Both the position numbers and the translations under genes were made by a program. Positions 52,702 through 60,421 of a DNA stretch of 64,000 nt are shown in pieces. Under the pieces are notes generated by a model. The model was not told the DNA's origin, did no database searches, and saw nothing but the letters and a program-made list of their open reading frames with translations. Source of the DNA: Flavobacterium sp. ACN2 (GTDB lineage Bacteria > Bacteroidota > Bacteroidia > Flavobacteriales > Flavobacteriaceae); contig NZ_MRCM01000005.1 in assembly GCF_002303885.1 (NCBI RefSeq), positions 62,001 to 126,000 of the forward strand, written 5' to 3'. Position 1 is the first letter of the stretch. Each line of letters opens with the position of its first letter.

Positions 52702-53077
52702 GAAGTAAGAAACACTTGACCTGAAATTTGACGATAATTGATTAACTGAGTTTATCTGGTGGGTTTCCCCGAGAAGTAAGTTAATCTTGACCCTCGTTTT
52801 TTTATTAATGATGATTTTAAAACTTGCCGAATTCGAACCGTAGTACCAATTTTCTGAAGTAAGTTTCAATTGACCATTAATTGTGGAGCAGATGGGATTC
52901 GAACCCACGACACGGACATTAAAAGTGTAAGAAGTAAATTTTGATTGACCTTTAATTGATAATTTCAAAACTACCTGCTCTACCACTGAGCTACTGCCCC
53001 AATTATGATTATAAAATAAAAAGGTAATGGTGTAAGTGTGTACGTGGAAAGTGTTTCGAAGTAACTCAAACTTGACC
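52702..53077. repeat. Five copies of GAAGTAA-N7-TTGACC in the RING leader
   Basis: Copies at 52702-52721, 52773-52792, 52856-52875, 52931-52950 and 53058-53077, always with exactly 7 variable bases between the two parts. Spacing between copies is 71, 83, 75 and 127 bases. One copy lies inside the tRNA-like gene. Not found elsewhere in the window. Confidence 0.85.
52885..53000 (-). ncRNA. 116-nt tRNA-like RNA with expanded middle
   Basis: 7-bp acceptor GGGGCAG/CTGCTCC (one G-U), A73, D arm GCTCAGTGGTAGAGC, T arm GTGGG-TTCGAAT-CCCAT. Between the D and T arms lie 68 bases instead of about 23. They contain a weak anticodon-like stem (GGTAGT...ATTATC), an ATTAAA/TTTAAT stem and one GAAGTAA-N7-TTGACC copy. 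It is transcribed from P3/P4 towards the RING gene. Another T-arm-like remnant (GGTTCGAATTC) lies further downstream, near 52830. Confidence 0.72.
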
Positions 53078-53126
53078 TGTTTTATTCTTTTTTTTATTTC
53101 TATGAACGTTTGTTTTTATTTCTGAA

Positions 53127-53165
53127 CAAAGATTTCTAAACTAGTGCGCAGTAATTTTGCGTAGT
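53127..53165 (-). promoter_or_regulatory. Operator-promoter P3 (tRNA-like/RING leader, proximal)
   Basis: Palindrome ACTACGCA-N7-TGCGCACT (53143-53165), 8 bases, AATCTTTG (53127-53134) on the minus strand. Confidence 0.75.
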
Positions 53166-53214
53166 AAAAATTTTGTTTCATTTTTTAGAAATACTATTTG
53201 TTTTATTTCCTGAG

Positions 53215-53253
53215 CAAAGATTTCAAAACTACTACGCAATTATTTTGCGCAGT
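53215..53253 (-). promoter_or_regulatory. Operator-promoter P4 (tRNA-like/RING leader, distal)
   Basis: Palindrome ACTGCGCA-N7-TGCGTAGT (53231-53253), 8 bases, AATCTTTG (53215-53222). P3 and P4 are a tandem duplication of about 88 bases that includes the bases downstream of the -7 element. Confidence 0.75.
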
Positions 53254-53299
53254 AAAAAAAGAATTTTAAATTTGAGTAAATATTAATTTGAAAAAAGCG

Positions 53300-53470
53300 C
53301 GTAAGTCCCAGCGGGACGAAATATTTATAGCTCTTTGATGATGCCTAAAAAAAGCCCCAGCGGGGCGACATATTTTTTAATAAAACCCAACTTAACTGTC
53401 GCTCCGCTGGAGCTTTATGATTGGGTCTTATCAATTAGCCATAAATATTTAGCTCCTCTGGAGCTTAATA
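53300..53470. repeat. Bacteroidota CCCAGCGGGACG-type repeats
   Basis: Units CCCAGCGGGACGAAATATTT, CCCCAGCGGGGCGACATATT and the opposite-facing CGCTCCGCTGGAGCTTTATG. This is a dispersed repeat family of flavobacterial intergenic regions. Confidence 0.7.
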
Positions 53471-53485
53471 AATCCACTTACGATT

Positions 53486-54100
53486 ATGAACTTAAAAGAA
53501 ATTTATTCTGATTTACTATCAAATATTGGCTTTTCAGCAAATGAAATTCAGTTAAAATGGCTGGATTTAGAAAAGGCATATTCCAAAAAATCAAGGCATT
53601 ATCATAATCTCACCCATTTAAAAGAAATGATAGAGGGTTTTGAAACGTATTGCGATAAACTTCAAAATCCAAACGAAATATTATTTTCTATTTTTTATCA
53701 TGATTTTGTGTATTCGGCATCCAAAAAAGATAACGAACTTAAAAGTGCTGAATATGCTTGGGCAGTTTTACCTGAAAATATCAATATAAATAAACAATTG
53801 GTCTTTGATGCGATTTGTGCTACACAACAGCATCGGCAAAATGAAATTGAAGACATTAACTGGTTAATTGATTTTGATTTGAAAATCCTCGCTAAAGATT
53901 GGGATGATTATAAAATCTATTTCGAACAAATTAGAAAAGAATATCGCATTTATCCTGATTTTCTATACAAACCCGGACGCGCAAAAGCGTTAAAGCATTT
54001 TCTGGAGAATGAATTTATTTTTCAGACTGATGAGTTTAGGAATTTATATGAGGGAAAAGCGAGAATTAATATTGAAAAGGAAATAGAGTTATTAAACTAA
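53486..54100 (+). CDS. HD-superfamily phosphohydrolase
   Basis: 204 residues. Metal ligands in SRHYHNLTHLKEM, FYHDFVYSASKKDNEL and DFDLKILAKDW match the predicted metal-dependent HD hydrolases that hydrolyse nucleotides or phosphoesters. No signal peptide. It lies next to the divergent RNA-repair leader and upstream of the WYL gene, but repeats separate it from both, so a role in the RNA-repair regulon is uncertain. Confidence 0.82.
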   Translation: MNLKEIYSDLLSNIGFSANEIQLKWLDLEKAYSKKSRHYHNLTHLKEMIEGFETYCDKLQNPNEILFSIFYHDFVYSASKKDNELKSAEYAWAVLPENININKQLVFDAICATQQHRQNEIEDINWLIDFDLKILAKDWDDYKIYFEQIRKEYRIYPDFLYKPGRAKALKHFLENEFIFQTDEFRNLYEGKARINIEKEIELLN

Positions 54101-54102
54101 AA

Positions 54103-54353
54103 ATTGAATCTCGCAAAGACGCAGAGTCGCAAAGTTTTTATTTAAAGTATTAATTAAACGCACAGTTTGTCATCCTGAGGAACGAAGGATCACATCCAAT
54201 ATTCCTCAAAGAGAATCGCCAATCTTTGTAGAGTTTCTTGTGTGATCCTTCGTTCCTCAGGATGACATAAAATGGGGAAAATCATTTTAATCCTCATAAT
54301 CTGTGGCTTAAAAAAATAAAAACTTTGCGCCTTCGCTCCCGATAGTTATCGGG
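54103..54353. repeat. Repeat cluster with hairpin R5
   Basis: CGCAAAGACGCAGAG-type unit, a hairpin with about 25-bp arms (54167-54192 and 54243-54267), an inverted GCCACAGATTA-type unit and CCCGATAGTTATCGGG at 54338-54353. R5 is nearly identical to R3 and R4. Confidence 0.8.
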
Positions 54354-54377
54354 ATTGCGAGCAAAACACACACAGCA

Positions 54378-55415
54378 ATGTCACAAAACAAAAACGCTTT
54401 AATTAGATACAAAACGATCGATAAATGTCTGCAGAACAAATACAGGCAATGGACACTCGAAGATTTAATCGAATGCTGTTCTGAAGCATTATTTGAATAT
54501 GAAGGACGCCAAAATCCAATCAGTAAGCGAACCATTCAAATGGATATTCAGCTGATGCGAAGTGAGAAATTGGGTTATAATGCTCCGATCGTGGTTTACG
54601 ATAAAAAGTATTATAAATATGAAGATGAAGATTTTTCGATAACCGATATTCCGCTGACGGAAACCGACATGAATGTTTTGACCGAAACGGTTTCTATGCT
54701 AAAACAGTTTAAAGATTTCTCTTTATTTAATGATGTATCGGATATTCTACAGCGGTTAGAGGATAAAATCTACGCCGAGAAATCGCATACCAAACCTGTT
54801 ATTTATCTGGATAAAAATGAGAAACTAAAAGGGCTTCATTATCTGGACGAAATATATCAGGCGATTATCAAGAAAATGGTTCTCATTATTACTTATAAAT
54901 CTTTTAAATCCAGAGAAGAAACAAAATTCCATTTTCATCCTTTTATATTAAAAGAGTTTAATAATCGCTGGTTTTTAATCGGAAAGAAAAAAGCCTCGCA
55001 GCCCATTACCAATTTGGCTTTGGATAGAATCATTTCTATTGATTACGATTTTAATCTTCCTTATTTAGAAGAAGATTTTGACGCTGACATTTATTACAAA
55101 GATGTCATTGGTGTTACAGTAAATTCGGGATTGAATGCAAGACGAATTGAATTATGGGTAGATGCTTCGAATGCGCCTTATGTACTCACTAAACCTTTGC
55201 ATACGTCTCAGCGATTAATTAAGGAAAATGAAGACGGGAGTGTTATTATACATATATATGTAATACCAAATTATGAAATGGAAAGACTCCTTCTAGGTTT
55301 TGGAAGCTGTCTGGAAATTTTAAGACCTGAAAGTCTGAGAAATCGTATGAAAAAAACCCTTCAGGAGGCAATTTCGCGTTACGATTCTCAAAAACCAACT
55401 GAAATAAATGCATGA
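54378..55415 (+). CDS. WYL-domain transcriptional regulator
   Basis: 345 residues. An N-terminal helix-turn-helix-like region (RYKTIDKCLQNKYRQWTLED, ISKRTIQMDIQLMRSEKLGY) is followed by a WYL domain (IITYKSFKSREETKFHFHPF then ILKEFNNRWFLIGKKK) and a C-terminal WCX-like part ending GFGSCLEILRPESLRNRMKK. WYL regulators sense nucleic acids or nucleotides and control DNA-damage, CRISPR and phage-defence genes. It is the best candidate in the window to bind the four ACTRCGCA palindromes; that is inference. No such palindrome precedes its own gene. Confidence 0.85.
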   Translation: MSQNKNALIRYKTIDKCLQNKYRQWTLEDLIECCSEALFEYEGRQNPISKRTIQMDIQLMRSEKLGYNAPIVVYDKKYYKYEDEDFSITDIPLTETDMNVLTETVSMLKQFKDFSLFNDVSDILQRLEDKIYAEKSHTKPVIYLDKNEKLKGLHYLDEIYQAIIKKMVLIITYKSFKSREETKFHFHPFILKEFNNRWFLIGKKKASQPITNLALDRIISIDYDFNLPYLEEDFDADIYYKDVIGVTVNSGLNARRIELWVDASNAPYVLTKPLHTSQRLIKENEDGSVIIHIYVIPNYEMERLLLGFGSCLEILRPESLRNRMKKTLQEAISRYDSQKPTEINA

Positions 55416-55586
55416 TTTTTTACAGAATACAGAAATAAATGCTTTTTAAAAATTAAAAAAAGATTTTTACCGCATTAAAAATGTTAAAATCTAAAAAAAG
55501 AATAGTATATTTCACTTAAAATAAACTACCAAAACCCTCTAAATCAGGGATATTTTATAACTAACCAAAAAATTATTAAAAAATTA

Positions 55587-55618
55587 TATGCATGCATAGT
55601 ATTTTTTAATTATATTTG
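55587..55618 (+). promoter_or_regulatory. MarR gene promoter with palindrome
   Basis: TATATTTG (55611-55618) is an exact -7 element, 19 bases before the start codon. The perfect 12-bp palindrome TATGCATGCATA (55587-55598) lies where the -33 region and spacer would be, a plausible autoregulatory MarR site. Confidence 0.5.
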
Positions 55619-55636
55619 AAATCGATATAGTTACCT

Positions 55637-56095
55637 ATGAAAGACAAAACGATAGATTATATTTTAAGAGCGACATGGCAAGCTGTTTCAAGAATGTATA
55701 ATGAAGAGGCTGCAAAGTATGATGCAACAATGGCGACAGGATTTGCTCTTTTAAGTATGGACAAGGAAGAAGGAACTCCATCAACGGCTCTAGGCCCTAG
55801 AATGGGTATGGAAGCCACCAGCTTAACAAGAACTTTAAAATCTATGGAAGAAAAAGGTTTGATTGTTCGCAAAAAGAACCCAAGCGACGGCAGAGGTGTT
55901 TTAATCTATCTGACTGATTTTGGGAAAGAAAAAAGAGATTTATCTAAAAATACGGTTCTGAAGTTTAATGAAATGGTAAGAAAACATGTTTCGGAAGAAA
56001 AGCTGAATCATTTTATCGAAGTTTCTGAAATCATCAATGAGCTGATTCACGATAAAAACATATTTAATCAAACAGAAAACACAGAAAAAGAATAA
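55637..56095 (+). CDS. MarR-family transcriptional regulator
   Basis: 152 residues with the winged-helix MarR pattern: TALGPRMGMEATSLTRTLKS as the recognition region and KKNPSDGRGVLIYLTDFGKE as the wing with the DxRxxx-type motif. It precedes the beta-oxidation genes by 120 bases and most likely represses them in the absence of acyl-CoA or another ligand, as fatty-acid regulators of this type do. The ligand is unknown. Confidence 0.88.
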   Translation: MKDKTIDYILRATWQAVSRMYNEEAAKYDATMATGFALLSMDKEEGTPSTALGPRMGMEATSLTRTLKSMEEKGLIVRKKNPSDGRGVLIYLTDFGKEKRDLSKNTVLKFNEMVRKHVSEEKLNHFIEVSEIINELIHDKNIFNQTENTEKE

Positions 56096-56214
56096 TATTC
56101 TTTTCCTCCTACAAACAAATAGTAACAAATTATGAAATCGCCCACAATAAAGTTTTTTCCAATTAATAAAAAGGCGATAACATATTTGACAAATAGAAAA
56201 CAAAATTAACAAAT

Positions 56215-58605
56215 ATGAAACGCACAATTAAAAAAGTTGCTGTAATTGGATCCGGAATTATGGGTTCAGGTATAGCTTGTCATTTTGCTAACATTGGTGT
56301 CGAAGTTTTACTTCTGGACATTGTACCGCGTGAACTGACCGAAGCTGAAGCTAAAAAAGGATTAACACTTGAAAGTAAAGCCGTTCGCAACCGTGTGGTA
56401 AACGAACATTTGGCGAATTCATTAAAATCAAAACCATCTCCTATTTACAGTCAGAAATTCGCAAACCGAATCACAACTGGAAATACGACAGATGATATGG
56501 CAAAAATTGCCAATGTTGACTGGATTATCGAGGTTGTTGTGGAGCGTTTAGACATTAAGAAATTAGTTTTTGAACAAATCGAGAAATTCCGTAAACCGGG
56601 AACTTTAGTTACTTCTAACACTTCTGGTATTCCAATTCATTTTATGAGTGAAGGAAGAAGCGAAGATTTCCAACAGCACTTTTGCGGAACTCACTTTTTT
56701 AACCCTGCGCGTTACTTAAAATTATTTGAAATTATTCCTGGTCCAAAAACTTCTACTGAAGTATTGGATTTCTTAAACGAATACGGATCTAAATTCTTAG
56801 GAAAAACTTCTGTTGTTGCTAAAGATACTCCGGCGTTTATTGGAAATAGAATTGGTATTTACGGAATCCAAAGTTTATTCCACTTAGTAAAAGAAATGGG
56901 ATTAACAATTGAAGAAGTTGATAAATTGACTGGTCCAGTTATCGGTCGTCCAAAATCAGCTACTTTCCGTACTGTTGACGTTGTTGGTTTGGATACTTTG
57001 GTACACGTTGCCAACGGTATTTACGAAAACTGCCCTAACGACGAGCAACACGAATTGTTCAAACTTCCTGATTTCATCAACAAAATGATGGAAAATAATT
57101 GGTTAGGAAGCAAAACTGGACAAGGTTTTTATAAAAAAGTAGATAAAGATATTCTTTCTTTAGACTTAGATACATTAGAATACCGCGCTGCGAAAAAAGC
57201 AAATTTTGCTACTCTTGAATTAACTAAAACTATTGATAAACCAATCAATCGTTTTAAAGTTTTAGTTAAAGGAACAGACAAAGCGGGAGAATTCTACCGT
57301 AAGAGTTTCGCTGGAATGTTTGCGTATGTATCAAACAGAGTTCCTGAAATCTCAGACGAATTATACAAAATTGACGATGCCATGAAAGCTGGTTTTGGAT
57401 GGGAAAATGGTCCATTCGAAATCTGGGATGCTATTGGTGTTGCGAAAGGAATTGAAATCATGAAAGCGGAAGGTTTAGAGCCTGCTGCATGGGTTACTGA
57501 AATGTTGGCTTCTGGAAGCGATAGTTTCTATACTGTAAAAGAGGGAGCGACTTATTTCTATAACATTCCAACAAAATCACAAGTAAAAGTTCCTGGACAA
57601 GATTCATTCATTATCCTAAACAACATTCGCGAAAGCAAAAAAGTTTGGAGCAATAGCGGTGCAATCATTCAGGATTTAGGAGACGGAATCTTAAACTTAG
57701 AATTCCAATCTAAAATGAATACAATTGGTGGTGACGTTCTACAAGCTATCAATAAAGCAATCGACTTATCTGAAAAAGAATATCAAGGTTTAGTTATTGG
57801 AAACCAAGCAGCAAATTTCTCTGTTGGGGCTAATATCGGAATGATTTTCATGATGGCGGTTGAGCAGGAATATGATGAATTGAATATGGCAATTAAATTG
57901 TTCCAAGATACCATGATGCGTGTTCGTTACTCTTCTATTCCAGTTGTAGTAGCGCCTCACGGAATGACTTTTGGCGGTGGATGCGAAATGAGCTTACATG
58001 CTGATAAAGTGGTAGCTGCTGCGGAAACGTATATGGGATTAGTTGAATTTGGTGTTGGAGTTATCCCTGGCGGTGGTGGTTCTAAAGAAATGACTTTAAG
58101 AGCTTCTGATTTATTCCGCAAAAATGATGTGGAATTGAACGTTCTTCAAGAGTATTTCTTAACAATCGCTATGGCTAAAGTTTCGACTTCTGGTTATGAA
58201 GCTTTTGATACCGGACTTCTTCAACATGGAAAAGATGTTATCGTAGTAAACAAAGATCGTCAGATTGCTGAAGCTAAAAAACATGCTTTGTTATTAGCTG
58301 AAGCAGGTTATACACAGCCAATCAGAAGAAACGATATTAAAGTTTTAGGAAAACAAGCTTTGGGTATGTTCTTAGTAGGAACAGATCAAATGCAAGCTGG
58401 AAAATACATTTCTGAGCACGATAAGAAAATCGCTAACAAACTAGCTTACGTAATGGCCGGTGGTGATTTATCTGAAGCAACTTTAGTATCTGAACAATAT
58501 TTATTAGATATCGAACGTGAAGCTTTCTTGAGTTTATGTACAGAACGTAAAACGTTAGAAAGAATCCAGTACATGTTGACTAAAGGAAAACCACTTCGTA
58601 ATTAG
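56215..58605 (+). CDS. fadN: 3-hydroxyacyl-CoA dehydrogenase/enoyl-CoA hydratase
   Basis: 796 residues, the order seen in FadN. An N-terminal NAD-binding dehydrogenase domain with AVIGSGIMGSGIACHFA and FCGTHFFNPARYLKLFEI is followed by a C-terminal crotonase domain with FSVGANIG and APHGMTFGGGCEMSLHADKV. This is the reverse of the FadB order. It catalyses two steps of fatty-acid beta-oxidation in the cytosol. The thiolase and acyl-CoA dehydrogenase genes follow, as in the fadNAE operon of Bacillus. Confidence 0.92.
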   Translation: MKRTIKKVAVIGSGIMGSGIACHFANIGVEVLLLDIVPRELTEAEAKKGLTLESKAVRNRVVNEHLANSLKSKPSPIYSQKFANRITTGNTTDDMAKIANVDWIIEVVVERLDIKKLVFEQIEKFRKPGTLVTSNTSGIPIHFMSEGRSEDFQQHFCGTHFFNPARYLKLFEIIPGPKTSTEVLDFLNEYGSKFLGKTSVVAKDTPAFIGNRIGIYGIQSLFHLVKEMGLTIEEVDKLTGPVIGRPKSATFRTVDVVGLDTLVHVANGIYENCPNDEQHELFKLPDFINKMMENNWLGSKTGQGFYKKVDKDILSLDLDTLEYRAAKKANFATLELTKTIDKPINRFKVLVKGTDKAGEFYRKSFAGMFAYVSNRVPEISDELYKIDDAMKAGFGWENGPFEIWDAIGVAKGIEIMKAEGLEPAAWVTEMLASGSDSFYTVKEGATYFYNIPTKSQVKVPGQDSFIILNNIRESKKVWSNSGAIIQDLGDGILNLEFQSKMNTIGGDVLQAINKAIDLSEKEYQGLVIGNQAANFSVGANIGMIFMMAVEQEYDELNMAIKLFQDTMMRVRYSSIPVVVAPHGMTFGGGCEMSLHADKVVAAAETYMGLVEFGVGVIPGGGGSKEMTLRASDLFRKNDVELNVLQEYFLTIAMAKVSTSGYEAFDTGLLQHGKDVIVVNKDRQIAEAKKHALLLAEAGYTQPIRRNDIKVLGKQALGMFLVGTDQMQAGKYISEHDKKIANKLAYVMAGGDLSEATLVSEQYLLDIEREAFLSLCTERKTLERIQYMLTKGKPLRN

Positions 58606-58680
58606 AAAATAGAACAAAGAGAATAGAATATAGATTTGAGATTTCGTAAAGTCTATTTTCTATACTCTATCTTCTATACT
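58606..58680. repeat. Purine-rich AGAATATAGA-type repeat
   Basis: AGAACAAAGAGAATAGAATATAG followed by its inverse, CTATTTTCTATACTCTATCTTC. Related stretches lie at 23580-23635, 59885-59935 and 60375-60415; here they fall in the gaps of the fad operon. Confidence 0.6.
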
Positions 58681-58697
58681 CTTAAAAAACAAAACAA

Positions 58698-59879
58698 ATG
58701 AAAACAGCATATATAGTAAAAGCATATAGAACAGCAGTTGGAAAAGCTCCAAAAGGTGTTTTTAGATTTAAAAGACCTGATGAATTAGCTGCAGAAACGA
58801 TCCAGTTTATAATGGACGAACTGCCTAATTTTGACAAAAAACGTATCGATGACGTTATGGTAGGAAATGCCATGCCGGAAGCAGAACAAGGTCTTAACGT
58901 TGGACGTTTGATCTCTTTGATGGGATTAAAAGTTGAAGATGTTCCTGGAGTTACAGTAAATCGTTACTGCGCATCTGGATTAGAAACTATCGGAATGGCG
59001 ACTGCTAAAATTCAATCAGGAATGGCAGATTGTATCATCGCTGGTGGTGCAGAAAGTATGAGTTATATCCCGATGGGAGGTTACAAACCAACTCCGGATT
59101 ATAAAGTTGCTGCAGCGGGTCACGAAGATTACTACTGGGGAATGGGTTTAACTGCTGAAGCAGTGGCTAATCAATACAAAATCTCTAGAGAAGATCAGGA
59201 TGAGTTTGCTTACAACTCTCACATGAAAGCATTGAAAGCGCAGGCAGAAGGAAAATTCGATAAACAAATCGTTCCAATTACTGTTGAGCAGACTTTCATC
59301 AATGAAAATGGTAAAAAAGAAACAAAATCATACGTTGTAAATAAAGACGAAGGACCAAGAGCTGGAACTTCTAAAGAAGCTTTGGCAGGTTTAAAACCAG
59401 TTTTTGCTGCTGACGGAAGTGTAACTGCAGGTAACTCTTCTCAAATGAGCGACGGTGCTGCTTTCGTTTTAATTATGAGCGAAGAAATGGTTAAAGAATT
59501 AAACCTTGAGCCAATTGCACGTTTGGTAAACTTTGCTTCTTCTGGTGTTGAGCCAAGAATTATGGGTATCGGACCTGTAAAAGCAATTCCGAAAGCTTTG
59601 AAACAAGCTGGTCTAACATTAAACGATATTGAGTTAATTGAATTAAACGAGGCTTTTGCTTCACAAGCTTTAGCAGTTACTAGAGAATTAAATATAAACC
59701 CAGATATCGTAAACGTAAACGGTGGAGCAATCGCTTTAGGTCACCCTCTGGGATGTACTGGTGCTAAACTTTCTGTTCAGTTATTCGATGAGATGAAACG
59801 CAGAGGAAATAAATACGGAATTGTTTCGATGTGTGTGGGAACTGGGCAAGGGTCTGCGGGGATTTACGAGGTTCTTTAA
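58698..59879 (+). CDS. fadA: Acetyl-CoA acyltransferase (thiolase)
   Basis: 393 residues. Catalytic Cys in VNRYCASGLE, His in LNEAFASQALAV region with GGAIALGHPLGCTGAK, and the second Cys in CVGTGQGSAG. All thiolase residues are present. It catalyses the last step of beta-oxidation, releasing acetyl-CoA. Second gene of the fad block, 92 bases after fadN, with the repeat in between. Confidence 0.95.
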   Translation: MKTAYIVKAYRTAVGKAPKGVFRFKRPDELAAETIQFIMDELPNFDKKRIDDVMVGNAMPEAEQGLNVGRLISLMGLKVEDVPGVTVNRYCASGLETIGMATAKIQSGMADCIIAGGAESMSYIPMGGYKPTPDYKVAAAGHEDYYWGMGLTAEAVANQYKISREDQDEFAYNSHMKALKAQAEGKFDKQIVPITVEQTFINENGKKETKSYVVNKDEGPRAGTSKEALAGLKPVFAADGSVTAGNSSQMSDGAAFVLIMSEEMVKELNLEPIARLVNFASSGVEPRIMGIGPVKAIPKALKQAGLTLNDIELIELNEAFASQALAVTRELNINPDIVNVNGGAIALGHPLGCTGAKLSVQLFDEMKRRGNKYGIVSMCVGTGQGSAGIYEVL

Positions 59880-60013
59880 GAGAGGATAGAATATAGAACA
59901 AAGAGAATAGATTTTAGAGAATAGATGTTTATTGAGAAGAGATAAGATCATTTAATTTCAATAAGTAGTAAAAATCCTACTTATTTTTAATTTCTTAACT
60001 TAGCTTAAAAAAC

Positions 60014-60364
60014 ATGAGACACAATTATAAGAACTTAAAGATTTGGAAGATTGGAATTTCAATTGCTAATGAAATTTCAGATGTATTAATAGAATTTCCA
60101 AAACACGAACGATACGATTTGAGTTCTCAAATAAGCAGATGTTCGGTTTCGATGCCTAGTAATATTGCTGAAGGATCTTCCAGAACTGATAAGTCTTTTA
60201 GTCACTTTTTAGACATTTCTCTTGGTTCTTCATTTGAACTAGTTACACAATTATTGATTGCTAAACATAGAAAATATATAAACGAGATACAATTTAACCA
60301 ATTAGAAATTAAAATAGAAGAATTCCAAAGGATGACAATGGGTTTTCAAAACGGCTTAAAGTAA
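60014..60364 (+). CDS. Four-helix-bundle (S23-type) protein
   Basis: 116 residues with the family signature LKIWKIGISIANEISDVLIE, ERYDLSSQISRCSVSMPSNI and IAEGSSR. S23/Avd-like bundles are often encoded by intervening sequences and retroelement loci and spread between genomes. Its function here is unknown. It sits between fadA and fadE and is bordered on both sides by the purine-rich repeat, as if inserted into the operon. Confidence 0.85.
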   Translation: MRHNYKNLKIWKIGISIANEISDVLIEFPKHERYDLSSQISRCSVSMPSNIAEGSSRTDKSFSHFLDISLGSSFELVTQLLIAKHRKYINEIQFNQLEIKIEEFQRMTMGFQNGLK

Positions 60365-60421
60365 ACCCAGTTTAAAATCTATTCTCTATATTCTATTTTC
60401 TTTTCTCTAAAAAAATAAAAA

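Noticed and set aside
52639-52986. 115-codon minus-strand ORF upstream of the RING gene
   Set aside because: It runs across the tRNA-like RNA and the GAAGTAA-N7-TTGACC copies, which fall in different frames, so it is not protein-coding.
52702-53077. CRISPR array
   Set aside because: The repeats are split 7+6-base motifs with variable centres and irregular 71-127 base spacing, and no cas genes are present.
53300-53470. Insertion sequence near the RING leader
   Set aside because: Only short CCCAGCGGG-type repeat units are present; no transposase frame or defined terminal repeats with target duplication.
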